Assembly: GCA_046349915.1 (NCBI GenBank)
Contig: JAXMBL010000003.1
Location: 1,984,001 to 2,048,000, forward strand
DNA: 64,000 nt
From: CAIXSC01 sp046349915
GTDB taxonomy: Bacteria; Planctomycetota; Planctomycetia; Pirellulales; Pirellulaceae
Direction of reading: 5' to 3'
This document shows positions 9,270 through 17,696 of this stretch, one piece after another. The notes below the pieces were generated by a model, which was not told the origin of the DNA, made no database searches, and worked only from the letters and a program-made list of their open reading frames with translations. Numbering within the stretch: the stretch's first letter is position 1; the number at the start of each line of letters is the position of its first letter. The translations under genes were made by a program, and so were the position numbers.

Positions 9270-11114
9270 TTGACCGCGATTCTTGGAATTTCCGCGTACT
9301 ACCACGATTCAGCGGCAGCGCTGGTTGTCGACGGTCAGATTGTCGCCGCCGCCCAGGAAGAACGCTTTACTCGCCGTAAACACGATGCGGAATTCCCGCG
9401 GGAAGCGATCGCCTACTGCCTGCGTGAAGCTCAGCTCAAACCCGAACAACTCGACTTTGTCGGCTTTTACGACAAACCGCTGCTCAAATTCGACCGCCTG
9501 CTCGAAACCTACCTCGGCTACGCTCCGCAGGGATTTCGTTCCTTCGCGACCGCCCTGCCCGTTTGGCTGGGCCAAAAGCTCCACCTGCAGCGGGAACTGC
9601 GTAAAGGGCTGGGCGGCGCCTATCGCAAGCGCTTTGTCTTTACGGAACACCATGAGTCACATGCGGCGAGTGCGTTCTATCCTTCGCCTTTTGACGAAGC
9701 GGCCGTGCTGACGGTCGACGGCGTGGGAGAATGGGCGACCGCGAGTTTCGGAGTTGGGCGGGGATCTCGCTTGGAACTGACTCACGAACTTCACTTTCCC
9801 CACTCGCCTGGACTCCTGTATTCGGCTTTCACCCAATACTGCGGCTTCAAAGTCAACTCGGGGGAATACAAGCTGATGGGTTTGGCGCCCTACGGCGAAC
9901 CGCGCTTTGCCGATCTGATCCTCGATCGTGTGATCGACTTGAAGCCCGATGGTTCCTTTCGGTTGGATCTTTCGTACTTCCAGTATTGCGAAGGACTACG
10001 AATGATCTCGCCCAAGTTCAGCCGTCTGTTTGGCAAGCCGCCGCGCGAGCCGGAAACGCCGATCACCGACCCGCTCTACATGGATATTGCGGCCTCGATT
10101 CAGAAAGTCATCGAGGAAATCATGCTGCGGATGGCTTGCCACGTGCAAGCCGAAACCAAGCAAGAGAATCTGTGTCTGGCGGGCGGAGTGGCACTGAACT
10201 GCGTCGCGAACGGGCGATTGCTGCGCGAAGGTCCCTTTCGTGACATTTGGATTCAGCCCGCCGCGGGCGATGCGGGCGGCGCCTTGGGCGTCGCTCTGTT
10301 CATCTGGCACCAGTTGCTCGAGAAACCCCGCCGAGCGAATCCACGCGATAGTCAGCAAGGTTCATTGCTGGGCCCTCGTTTCAACGACGACGAGATCGCT
10401 CAGTTGCTAGACTCACAGGGCGCCGTCTATCGCCGGTTCGACGACGACCAACAGTTATGCGAGTACGTCGCTGAACTATTGGCGAGCGAACAGGTCGTGG
10501 GGTGGTTTCAAGGACGCATGGAGTTTGGCCCCCGAGCCTTAGGTTCGCGCAGCATCCTCGGCGACGCACGCAGCCGATCGATGCAGTCCCAGATGAACTT
10601 GAAGATCAAGTTCCGCGAGTCGTTTCGTCCGTTCGCGCCCGCCGTGCTCGAAGACCACGTCGACCAGATCTTTGAATGTAAATCAGGACAAGCGAGTCCC
10701 TACATGCTGCTTGTAGCGCCCGTTCGCGCCGAACGACGCTTATCGCCCGCTCCGGGCGATGAACTGCTACGCGGCATCGACAAACTGAAGACGCTACGAT
10801 CCGATGTGCCGGCGGTCACGCATGTCGACTACTCGGCAAGAATTCAAACGGTCGACGCCGCTCGACACGGCCGTTACCACGGACTTTTGGACGCTTTCCA
10901 GCGACGCACCGGCGCGCCGGTCGTGATCAATACGAGCTTCAACGTTCGCGGCGAGCCCATCGTCTGCCAACCCGCGGAAGCATACCGCTGTTTCCTTGCC
11001 ACGCATATGGATGTACTCGTTCTCGAACGCTGCGTGCTTCTCAAAAAAGAACAGCCCGCAACAGCGAGCGAACAAGTGCGAGAAGAGTACCTGCAAAAGT
11101 TCTCGCTCGACTAG
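9270..11114 (+). CDS. carbamoyltransferase, NodU/CmcH/HypF-like family
   Basis: 614 residues. The N-terminal half has the YrdC/Kae1-type ASKHA fold (ILGISAYYHDSAAALV, EHHESHAASAFYPSPFDEAAVLTVDG, LCLAGGVALNCVANG), and the C-terminal half is the carbamoyltransferase C domain (GRMEFGPRALGSRSILGDAR, VINTSFNVRGEPIVC). It should transfer a carbamoyl group from carbamoyl phosphate through carbamoyl-AMP to a hydroxyl of a small molecule or glycan. A TTG start at 9270 is used, with a G-rich ribosome site before it. It heads a three-gene unit with an SxtJ-like membrane protein and a DUF5989 protein, a linkage known from many genomes but of unknown product. Confidence 0.93.
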   Translation: MTAILGISAYYHDSAAALVVDGQIVAAAQEERFTRRKHDAEFPREAIAYCLREAQLKPEQLDFVGFYDKPLLKFDRLLETYLGYAPQGFRSFATALPVWLGQKLHLQRELRKGLGGAYRKRFVFTEHHESHAASAFYPSPFDEAAVLTVDGVGEWATASFGVGRGSRLELTHELHFPHSPGLLYSAFTQYCGFKVNSGEYKLMGLAPYGEPRFADLILDRVIDLKPDGSFRLDLSYFQYCEGLRMISPKFSRLFGKPPREPETPITDPLYMDIAASIQKVIEEIMLRMACHVQAETKQENLCLAGGVALNCVANGRLLREGPFRDIWIQPAAGDAGGALGVALFIWHQLLEKPRRANPRDSQQGSLLGPRFNDDEIAQLLDSQGAVYRRFDDDQQLCEYVAELLASEQVVGWFQGRMEFGPRALGSRSILGDARSRSMQSQMNLKIKFRESFRPFAPAVLEDHVDQIFECKSGQASPYMLLVAPVRAERRLSPAPGDELLRGIDKLKTLRSDVPAVTHVDYSARIQTVDAARHGRYHGLLDAFQRRTGAPVVINTSFNVRGEPIVCQPAEAYRCFLATHMDVLVLERCVLLKKEQPATASEQVREEYLQKFSLD

Positions 11115-11146
11115 TTCTCATTTTCCCACTAACCAGCCGCGTTTCC

Positions 11147-11557
11147 ATGATCCGACTCAATCTAAATCCCACCGACCATGATCTGCGGATCTTTGGGTTG
11201 CTGCTGGGATTATTCACGCCTACGTTTGGTTGGCTGATTTGTCGTCGCTTCGCTTGGCAAACGCCTTGGGTTGGCTTGACGCTAGCCTGCGCCATCCTCA
11301 TTGTCACCGCACTCACGATCCCCAGCTTGTTGCGTTGGATTTACCTGGCTTGGAACGTAGCCGTCTTTCCTCTCGGTTGGCTCGTGTCCCACGTGGTTTT
11401 AGCCGTCGTCTACTGGGGAGTGATCACGCCCATTGGACTCGCCTTGCGAATACTCGGCAAAGACCCGCTGCAACGCGGCTTCGATCGGCAAGCGACCACC
11501 TATTGGCGGCGTCGAACGCCTCGCACGGACCCACGAAGTTACTTTCGCCCATTCTGA
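11147..11557 (+). CDS. SxtJ-like membrane protein
   Basis: 136 residues with three or four hydrophobic segments (LRIFGLLLGLFTPTFGWLI, GLTLACAILIVTALTI, VSHVVLAVVYWGVITPIGLA) and a basic, Arg-rich tail YWRRRTPRTDPRSYFRPF. This fits the SxtJ family, small membrane proteins that follow NodU/CmcH-type carbamoyltransferases, as here 32 bp downstream of one. Its molecular role is not established; it may anchor the carbamoyltransferase to the membrane. Confidence 0.85.
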   Translation: MIRLNLNPTDHDLRIFGLLLGLFTPTFGWLICRRFAWQTPWVGLTLACAILIVTALTIPSLLRWIYLAWNVAVFPLGWLVSHVVLAVVYWGVITPIGLALRILGKDPLQRGFDRQATTYWRRRTPRTDPRSYFRPF

Positions 11558-11612
11558 GCGAGCACGCGGTGCGTTACGGTATTCCCGGAAGTCTTGCCTC
11601 GGAGAGCAGCGC

Positions 11613-11855
11613 ATGTCCCACGAAAACCGGTCGACTCGCCCAGAAGCGGAGGGAGCGCCGTCCAGTGCTGGTCAGTCGTTCGCGGAGGCGGCCGACGAGA
11701 CGGAATCGCCAGGATTGATCGCAGACTTTTGGGATTTTCTCAAACACAACAAGAAGTGGTGGTTAACCCCCATTCTGCTCGCCCTACTGCTCATTGGCGG
11801 ATTGGTGCTGCTCAGCAGTTCCGCACTCGCCCCCTTCATCTACCCGCTGTTCTAA
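11613..11855 (+). CDS. DUF5989 family small membrane protein
   Basis: 80 residues: a hydrophilic Ser/Glu-rich N-terminus, the motif DFWDFLKHNKKWWLTPILL, then one long membrane segment ending in APFIYPLF. The KKWWLTPI core is the hallmark of DUF5989. The start at 11613 is preferred because GGAG lies 8 nt upstream and the longer frame overlaps the SxtJ gene. Third gene of the carbamoyltransferase unit. Function unknown. Confidence 0.82.
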   Translation: MSHENRSTRPEAEGAPSSAGQSFAEAADETESPGLIADFWDFLKHNKKWWLTPILLALLLIGGLVLLSSSALAPFIYPLF

Positions 11856-11870
11856 ATCCACCGGGTACCA

Positions 11871-12555
11871 CGAACTCGACTCCGCCCATTCGTTCGATTC
11901 GTGGGATTCGTGGTCACTTCACATCCGCATGGCTTGCGGCAGGGAACCACGGACGAGGGTGGACCACGAATCGCTCGAATCCCACGAATCCAGACCTTGG
12001 GTGGCGGTAGTTGGGCGTTATCGCATGCAACGAACTCAATTCCGCCCAGTCGTTCGATTCGTGAGATTCGTGGTCACGTCACTTCGGCATGGCTTGGGGC
12101 TGGGAACCACGGACGGGGGTGGACCACGAATCGCTCGAATCTCACGAATCCAGACCTTGGGGGCGGTTGTTGGGCGTCATCGCATGCCAACAACTCAACT
12201 CCGTCCATTCGTTCGATTCGTGAGATTCGTGGTCACGTCACTTCCGCATGGCTCGCGGCTGGGAACCACGGACGGGGGTGGACCACGAATCGCTCGAATC
12301 CCACGAATCCAGACCTTGGGTGGCGGTAGTTGGGCGTCATCGTTTACAACGAACTCGACTCCGTTCATTCGTTCGATTCGTGAGATTCGTGGTCACGTCA
12401 CTTCGGCATGGCTCGCGGCTGGGAACCACGGACTGGGGTGGACCACGAATCGCTCGAATCTCACGAATCCAGGCCTTGGGAGGCGGTTGTTGGGCGTCAT
12501 CGTTTACAACGAACTCGACTCCACTCATTCGTTCGATTCGAGTGATTCGTGGTGG
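11871..12555. repeat. 160-bp tandem repeat array, four full units plus a partial
   Basis: Units begin at 11871, 12031, 12191, 12350 and 12510 (periods 160, 160, 159, 160); the fifth is only about 46 bp. Each unit contains two facing elements, TTCGTTCGATTCGTG then GTGGACCACGAATCGCTCG, so every unit can fold into a large imperfect hairpin. Copies differ by scattered substitutions, including compensatory GGGATTCG/CGAATCCC against GAGATTCG/CGAATCTC variation. Long open frames on the plus strand across this array are by-products of a repeat with few stop codons. It fills the gap between the DUF5989 gene and the convergent sulfatase gene. Confidence 0.9.
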
Positions 12556-12603
12556 AATCACAGCTGAGAACTGACGTCACACGCCCCGCGCTGACCAACT
12601 CGA

Positions 12604-14205
12604 TTATTGGGGAATTCGAGGTCGCAGTTCGGCGCCTGACTTGGCATCGACGGGATAGAGCGCTTGATGCTGTTCGAGGCTGGCGATCAGTCCCTGCATC
12701 AGGCGGCGCAGTTGATCGGGTTGAGCGTCGGCCAGGTTCTTGGATTCAAACGGATCTGTCGCCAGGTTGAACAACTCGTAGCGCGGCGCGGCTTTGTCTG
12801 GCAGATAGTGGTACACCACTTTCCAATCACCGTCACGGTAGACGGTGAAGTAGTCGCTCCGATGTGGTGCATGAGGGTAATGCATCAGGAAGCGTTCCTG
12901 ACGTTGGGGATCGGGTCGACCGGCGAGCAGTGTTTGGAGTCGTTGACCGTCCACCGGATGTCCGGCGGCCGCGGGAACTTGAGCCACGTCAAGCAGCGTG
13001 GGAAAGAGATCGAACACGGCTGCTTGTTGATGTTGAATAACGCCCGCGGGAATGGGCAACCGTTTTTGATGAGGTGTATCCTCCGCTCTTTTCGCCCAGG
13101 CTGCGATAAAGGGCACTCGCATGCCGCCTTCGTAATGAGCGCCCTTGCGGCCGCGCAGTGGGGCGGCGCAAGCCACTTCGTGTTGGTGTCCAAGAGGCGC
13201 GTCGGAGCCATTGTCTCCCAGGAAAATGATGAGCGTGTTTTCGGCGACTCCTAGCTTTTGAAGGTGGTCGAGTAGATCACCAAGCGACTTGTCCATCCCC
13301 TCAATCAATGTGGCGAAGGCCTGTGCGGCGGCCGGCTTCCCCGAGTCTTGATAGTGAGCGGCATAGCGGGGATCGGAGTGAAAAGGGGAATGCACGGCAT
13401 AGTGGGCCAGGTTCAAGTAGAACGGTTTGCGGTCGTTCACGGCCTGAGTCACATGATGGATGGCTTCTTGCGTGAGGGCGTCGGTCAGAAAGGTTTCGCT
13501 GCCGTGATACTTGTCCAGATGAGGCACGGCATGAGTCGCTTTCTTGGCCGCGTTGCCATACGACTGTTGGCCGTAGTAGCTGCCCGGTTGTCCGATCGAG
13601 GACCCGCCGACGTTGATATCGAAGCCGATGCGAGTGGGATCGGCGCCCGGTTCGGAGCGAGGGGCGAAATGTCCTTTGCCAACATGGATCGTGCGATAGC
13701 CGGCGGCGCGTAGGAGTCGTGGCAGAGTGACGCTCTGCTCGTTCAACCCGCGCCAGTTCCAGTTGGGCGGACCCGCGGGCCCGCGATTGTCGCGGTCGGG
13801 ATTAATCCAATTGGTGGTGCGATGTCGAGCCGCATTTTGCCCGGTCATGATCGAGACTCGGGTCGGCGAACAGACGCTCATGGCGCAGAACTGGTTGAAG
13901 CGAATGCCTTGAGCCGCGAGTCGCTCCATTTGCGGCGTGCGGTAGTAGTCGTTGAGGGGATATCGTTGGGGCTGCCCCTGGGCGTCCGCCAAAAACGCCA
14001 CCGAAGTATCCATGATTCCCATGTCGTCGACCAGGAACACGACCAGGTTGGGACGATCAAGCGACGCCGATGGTTGTCGGGCGTTCACTGTAGGGGCTGA
14101 CGACGGGAGCTTAGCTTGGACGTCAGATTGAGGTTGTGCTGTAACGGTGGCGCATGGGATGAACAGCAACAGGCTGAGAAAGACACAAGCAAGCCAGTGC
14201 GGCAT
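12604..14205 (-). CDS. sulfatase (arylsulfatase family), secreted
   Basis: 533 residues with an N-terminal signal peptide (hydrophobic residues 5-22, cleavage near VTAQ). The sulfatase core begins at RPNLVVFLVDDMG, whose Asp60/Asp61 bind the calcium ion. CSPTR at residues 112-116 matches the CxPxR formylglycine signature, so Cys112 should be matured to formylglycine by a sulfatase-modifying enzyme not present here. IHVGKGHF, FLGDNGSD and the late GDWKVVYHY block are also typical. It should remove sulfate esters from a polysaccharide or small sulfated substrate outside the cytoplasm. It stands alone, unlike sulfatases in polysaccharide loci. Confidence 0.95.
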   Translation of the reverse strand: MPHWLACVFLSLLLFIPCATVTAQPQSDVQAKLPSSAPTVNARQPSASLDRPNLVVFLVDDMGIMDTSVAFLADAQGQPQRYPLNDYYRTPQMERLAAQGIRFNQFCAMSVCSPTRVSIMTGQNAARHRTTNWINPDRDNRGPAGPPNWNWRGLNEQSVTLPRLLRAAGYRTIHVGKGHFAPRSEPGADPTRIGFDINVGGSSIGQPGSYYGQQSYGNAAKKATHAVPHLDKYHGSETFLTDALTQEAIHHVTQAVNDRKPFYLNLAHYAVHSPFHSDPRYAAHYQDSGKPAAAQAFATLIEGMDKSLGDLLDHLQKLGVAENTLIIFLGDNGSDAPLGHQHEVACAAPLRGRKGAHYEGGMRVPFIAAWAKRAEDTPHQKRLPIPAGVIQHQQAAVFDLFPTLLDVAQVPAAAGHPVDGQRLQTLLAGRPDPQRQERFLMHYPHAPHRSDYFTVYRDGDWKVVYHYLPDKAAPRYELFNLATDPFESKNLADAQPDQLRRLMQGLIASLEQHQALYPVDAKSGAELRPRIPQ

Positions 14206-14606
14206 AACGCGTTTCCTCGATTCTCAAGACCCAATTGAAGTGCGAGCCAGAAGATTGTACCTGTGATGCAAGTGAGACGGCCGAAGGTTGTAGCAATTCT
14301 GACGCGTAGGCCGTCTCACGAAGGTAACGGAGCCCACAATTTCCGCCCAGTTTACGGAAGTTTGAGTCTTGGGTAAGCTAAGTTGACTTTGCGGGCGTCT
14401 CCCAGGAGGGAAGACTGCCTGAAATCTATACCAGCGTCGCTGACTGGAAGTCCCGGAGGCACGCCTGACTGCCGAGCGCAGGGGGGCAACCGTGGCACAC
14501 GTGTCAGCGAAGAGCGGCTTCTTTAACGCCGCTTCGTTCTTGCTTTCGCTGGACCGTGATCTGGTCGCCTCGTCCACGTTTGTTTTTCACGAACTGGAGG
14601 TAGTTC
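14206..14606. promoter_or_regulatory. divergent control region upstream of the encapsulin locus, with an 11-bp inverted repeat
   Basis: 400 bp between the divergent sulfatase gene and the first shell gene. GTGAGACGGCC (14272-14282) and its exact complement GGCCGTCTCAC (14309-14319) are separated by 26 bp. No U-tract follows, so an operator or RNA leader structure is more likely than a terminator. GGAGG at 14596-14600 is the ribosome site of the shell gene. I found no clear -35/-10 pair and no good cAMP-receptor-type site. Confidence 0.45.
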
Positions 14607-16064
14607 ATGTCAGATAGTCTGTTGCAACGCAGCGTAACGACGGCCGTGGCGCGAAATCTTGCGCATACGACCAAGACATCGCCAAAAATGATGTCGATCA
14701 CGCCGCGCATGTTGTTGGGCATGCTGCCCTGGTTGGATGTGGAGGGGGGAACCTATCGCGTCAATCGGACGAAGGTGGAATTGAGTAAAGCGGAGCGGAT
14801 CGAGGTTGATTGGAGCGAACAAGGGCCGACATTCTCGCCCGACGCCCTGCGCAGCGTACCTCTTTTCTCGCGACTTTCCGAGTCTGTTCTCGAACGCATG
14901 ACCGGACGGTTTCGCACCGAAACGGTCTCGCTGGGCAACAACCTGGTGATTGAGGGAACTGACTTCAGCAAGTTCTTCATCATCGCCCAGGGGCAAGTCG
15001 AAGTGTTGAGCAAGGGGGCTCATGGGAGCGATCTGCGAGTGGCGTTGTTGACGGAAGGGGAGTTTTTCGGCGAAAGCGATCTGATCTCGGATCGAACTTC
15101 CGACGCAACCGTGCGGACGCTGACCCCCTGTGTATTGCTGTCGTTATCGCGCAAGGATCTAGATGAGGCCTTGGACGAAACAGCGGGGCCGCGGGCGGAA
15201 TTTCAACAGGCCGTGGAGGAACATCGTCGCCTGCGGTCGACGGTGAATCGCTACGGCGAGCGGAACATCGACCTGGTGTCCGGATTCGCGGAGAACGTCG
15301 AGATTCCCGAGACGTTCGTCGACTATACCGCTCATCCTCGTGAGTATTCCCTGTCGTCGGTCCAGACGATCGTGCGAGTCCACTCGCGGGTCTCCGATCT
15401 TTACAACGGACCCTACGATCAGTTGGAAGAGCAGATGCGGCTGACGATCGAGGGGATCAAGGAGCGGCAGGAATGGGAGTTGGTCAATAGTCCCCGTTTT
15501 GGCTTGCTGCACTCCGTCGATCCCGCGATGCGCATCAGCACTCGCTACGGCGCCCCCACGCCGGACGACCTCGATGAATTGTTGGCGCTGGTCTGGAAAA
15601 AGCCCGCGTTTTTTCTCGCACACCCGCAAGCGATCGCGGCGTTTGAGCGGGAGTGTACTTGGCGAGGAGTTCCGCCCGAGACAACGACGATTCAAGGCCT
15701 GCGAGTGTTGTTGTGGCGCGGCGTGCCGCTGATTCCGTGCGACAAACTCGAAGTCAAGGGACGTTATGCCGCCAATCAATCATGGGGAACCACGAGCATC
15801 CTGTTGCTGAGAGTCGGCGAGGAAAACCAAGGTGTCGTGGGACTCACTCAAGCCGGGATTCCCGGACAAATCGGCCCCAGTCTCTCCGCGCGACTGATGG
15901 GCTTCGACAGTCTCGGGGTCGCGTCGTACTTGCTGACTCTGTACTTCTCCTGCGCTGTCCTGACCGATGACGCCTTGGCCGTCTTGGAAAACGTCGAGGT
16001 AGGTTACTACCACGACTACACCGTCCGAGAAACTCGCGATTTTGAGAACGGGCTGGGCATCTGA
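14607..16064 (+). CDS. encapsulin shell protein 1 with inserted cNMP-binding-like domain (Family 2B type)
   Basis: 485 residues. The N-terminal arm (SVTTAVARNLAHTTKT, SITPRMLLGMLPW) and the residues after about 200 (GERNIDLVSGFAENVEIPETF, GPYDQLEEQMRLTIEGIKERQEWELV, the Trp-rich and Pro-rich DDLDELLALVWKKPAFFLAHP) match the HK97-fold shell of Family 2 encapsulins. Residues ~83-190 are a cyclic-nucleotide-binding-type beta roll (VPLFSRL, FFIIAQGQVEVLSKG, EGEFFGESDLI), which defines Family 2B. In its phosphate-binding cassette the usual Arg is replaced by Ser165 (TSDATV). Shells of this kind self-assemble into icosahedral compartments that enclose a tagged enzyme. A close paralogue follows 132 bp downstream. 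Ribosome site GGAGG, 6 nt. Confidence 0.92.
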   Translation: MSDSLLQRSVTTAVARNLAHTTKTSPKMMSITPRMLLGMLPWLDVEGGTYRVNRTKVELSKAERIEVDWSEQGPTFSPDALRSVPLFSRLSESVLERMTGRFRTETVSLGNNLVIEGTDFSKFFIIAQGQVEVLSKGAHGSDLRVALLTEGEFFGESDLISDRTSDATVRTLTPCVLLSLSRKDLDEALDETAGPRAEFQQAVEEHRRLRSTVNRYGERNIDLVSGFAENVEIPETFVDYTAHPREYSLSSVQTIVRVHSRVSDLYNGPYDQLEEQMRLTIEGIKERQEWELVNSPRFGLLHSVDPAMRISTRYGAPTPDDLDELLALVWKKPAFFLAHPQAIAAFERECTWRGVPPETTTIQGLRVLLWRGVPLIPCDKLEVKGRYAANQSWGTTSILLLRVGEENQGVVGLTQAGIPGQIGPSLSARLMGFDSLGVASYLLTLYFSCAVLTDDALAVLENVEVGYYHDYTVRETRDFENGLGI

Positions 16065-16077
16065 CGTGCTTGTTGCT

Positions 16078-16099
16078 GCTCACGAGGTCGGTCGTGAGC
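16078..16099 (+). other. hairpin in the spacer between the two shell genes
   Basis: GCTCACGA and TCGTGAGC form a perfect 8-bp stem with a 6-nt loop, beginning 13 nt after the stop of shell gene 1. There is no run of T after it, so it is not a classical terminator. It could stabilise or process the transcript and so set the ratio of the two shell proteins; that role is inference. Confidence 0.5.
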
Positions 16100-16196
16100 G
16101 GTTGGCTGAAGCGACGATCGCCATCCCTGATTTCTCCTGCCTGACGCCTCTACATCCGAACTACTTTCGAAACCAATTCTCCCCAAGGATTCGCCC

Positions 16197-17636
16197 ATGT
16201 CCGATAACTTGCTCCAGCGGAGTGTGACGACCTCGGTCGCCCGCAATCTAGCCAATACGACCAAGACGCGGCCGAAGATGATGTCCATCACGCCGCGTTA
16301 TCTGCTCAGCTTGCTGCCGTGGGTGCAAGTCGATGGCGGCACCTATCGCGTGAATCGGACAAAGGTTGAGTTGGCGAAGGCCGAACGCATCGGAGTCGAT
16401 CTCCAGGAAGGCGCGTATACCTACGCTCCCGAGTCGCTACGCAGCGTCCCGCTGTTCTCTAAAGTGCCAGGGGCCATTCTCTCACGAATGGCTACTCGCT
16501 TTAAGGTCGAAGAAGTTTCGCTGGGGAATAAGCTGATCGTTGAAGGAGAAGACCGCAGTAAGTTCTTCATCATTGCTCAAGGGCAAGTCGAGGTGCTCAG
16601 TCGCGGAGTCCATGGCAGTAACCTGCGAATTGCGCTACTGACGGAGGGCGAGTTTTTTGGCGAGACTGAATTGGTGTCGGATCGCCCGTCCGACATCACC
16701 GTGCGCACGATCACGCCCTGTGTTCTGTTGACGCTCTCCCGCAAAGACCTTGATTCCGTCTTGGGCGAATTGCCGAATCTCGGCGAGGAGTTTCGGCGCG
16801 CGATTGATGAACATCTCGAACTTCGTTCCACGGTGAATCGCTATGGCGAACGCAACATCGACTTAGTCTCGGGTTTTGCCGAAAACGTCGAAATCCCCGA
16901 GACGTTCGTCGATTACTCGGCCAAGCCCAGGGAGTACTCGCTGTCCGCCGTGCAAACCGTCGTACGCGTGCATACGCGAGTATCCGATCTCTACAACGGT
17001 CCCTACGATCAGTTGGAAGAACAGATGCGGTTGACGGTCGAGGGGATCAAGGAGCGGCAAGAATGGGAACTGGTCAACGGAAAGAAGTTTGGACTCGTTA
17101 ATTCGGTCGATCCGGCGATGAGGATCAGCACTCGCTACGGTGCGCCGACTCCCGACGATCTGGATGAATTGCTGGCGCTGGTCTGGAAAAAGCCCGCCTT
17201 CTTTTTGGCGCATCCCAAGGCGATCGCCGCATTTGAACGCGAGTGCACTTGGCGGGGAGTGCCGCCAGTCACCACGAATCTCTTCGGTTCGCCCATGATC
17301 ACCTGGCGAGGCGTTCCGCTGGTTCCCTGCGACAAGTTAGAGATGAAGAGCCGTTACCATTCCAATCAGTGGTTTGGCACGACGAGCATTCTGTTGATGC
17401 GAGTGGGTGAGTCGGAACAAGGGGTTGTCGGGCTCCACCAGGCGGGGATTCCGGGCGAGATCAGCCCGAGCCTCTCCGCTCGACTGATGGGACTCGATAG
17501 CCTCGGAGTCGCCTCCTACCTGCTGACCCTCTATTTCAATTGCGCGGTTCTCACGGACGACGCGCTTGCAGTGCTCGAAAACGTCGAGGTGGGCTACTAC
17601 CACGACTACGATCATCGGCCCGCGAAAGTGAAGTAA
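16197..17636 (+). CDS. encapsulin shell protein 2 with inserted cNMP-binding-like domain (Family 2B type)
   Basis: 479 residues, colinear with shell 1 and near identical in the shell core (for example GERNIDLVSGFAENVEIPE and DPAMRISTRYGAPTPDDLDE). The cNMP-like insertion occupies the same residues (~83-190). Its cassette reads FGETELVSDRPSDITV, again with Ser165 at the position of the usual Arg. Differences cluster in the insertion, around residues 68-80, and in the C-terminal tail (YDHRPAKVK against TVRETRDFENGLGI). The two proteins could co-assemble in one mixed shell or form separate ones. AAGGA is 7 nt before the ATG. The cysteine desulfurase gene begins 60 bp downstream. Confidence 0.92.
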   Translation: MSDNLLQRSVTTSVARNLANTTKTRPKMMSITPRYLLSLLPWVQVDGGTYRVNRTKVELAKAERIGVDLQEGAYTYAPESLRSVPLFSKVPGAILSRMATRFKVEEVSLGNKLIVEGEDRSKFFIIAQGQVEVLSRGVHGSNLRIALLTEGEFFGETELVSDRPSDITVRTITPCVLLTLSRKDLDSVLGELPNLGEEFRRAIDEHLELRSTVNRYGERNIDLVSGFAENVEIPETFVDYSAKPREYSLSAVQTVVRVHTRVSDLYNGPYDQLEEQMRLTVEGIKERQEWELVNGKKFGLVNSVDPAMRISTRYGAPTPDDLDELLALVWKKPAFFLAHPKAIAAFERECTWRGVPPVTTNLFGSPMITWRGVPLVPCDKLEMKSRYHSNQWFGTTSILLMRVGESEQGVVGLHQAGIPGEISPSLSARLMGLDSLGVASYLLTLYFNCAVLTDDALAVLENVEVGYYHDYDHRPAKVK

Positions 17637-17696
17637 GCGTTCTCCCTTGAACCTTAAGCATGAGTGCCCTGTTGTTGCTTTGTAAGGAGAACGATT

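Noticed and set aside
11871..12555. CRISPR-like array
   Set aside because: The whole 160-bp unit is repeated, with no unique spacers, and no cas genes are present.
11901..12574. Plus-strand open frames of up to 257 codons in the tandem array
   Set aside because: They run through the 160-bp repeat in several frames at once, have repeated peptide text because the DNA repeats, and lack ribosome sites.
14206..14606. cAMP-receptor-type operator or riboswitch before the encapsulin genes
   Set aside because: TGTGAT near 14261 has no matching half-site, and no riboswitch core that I know could be laid on the sequence.
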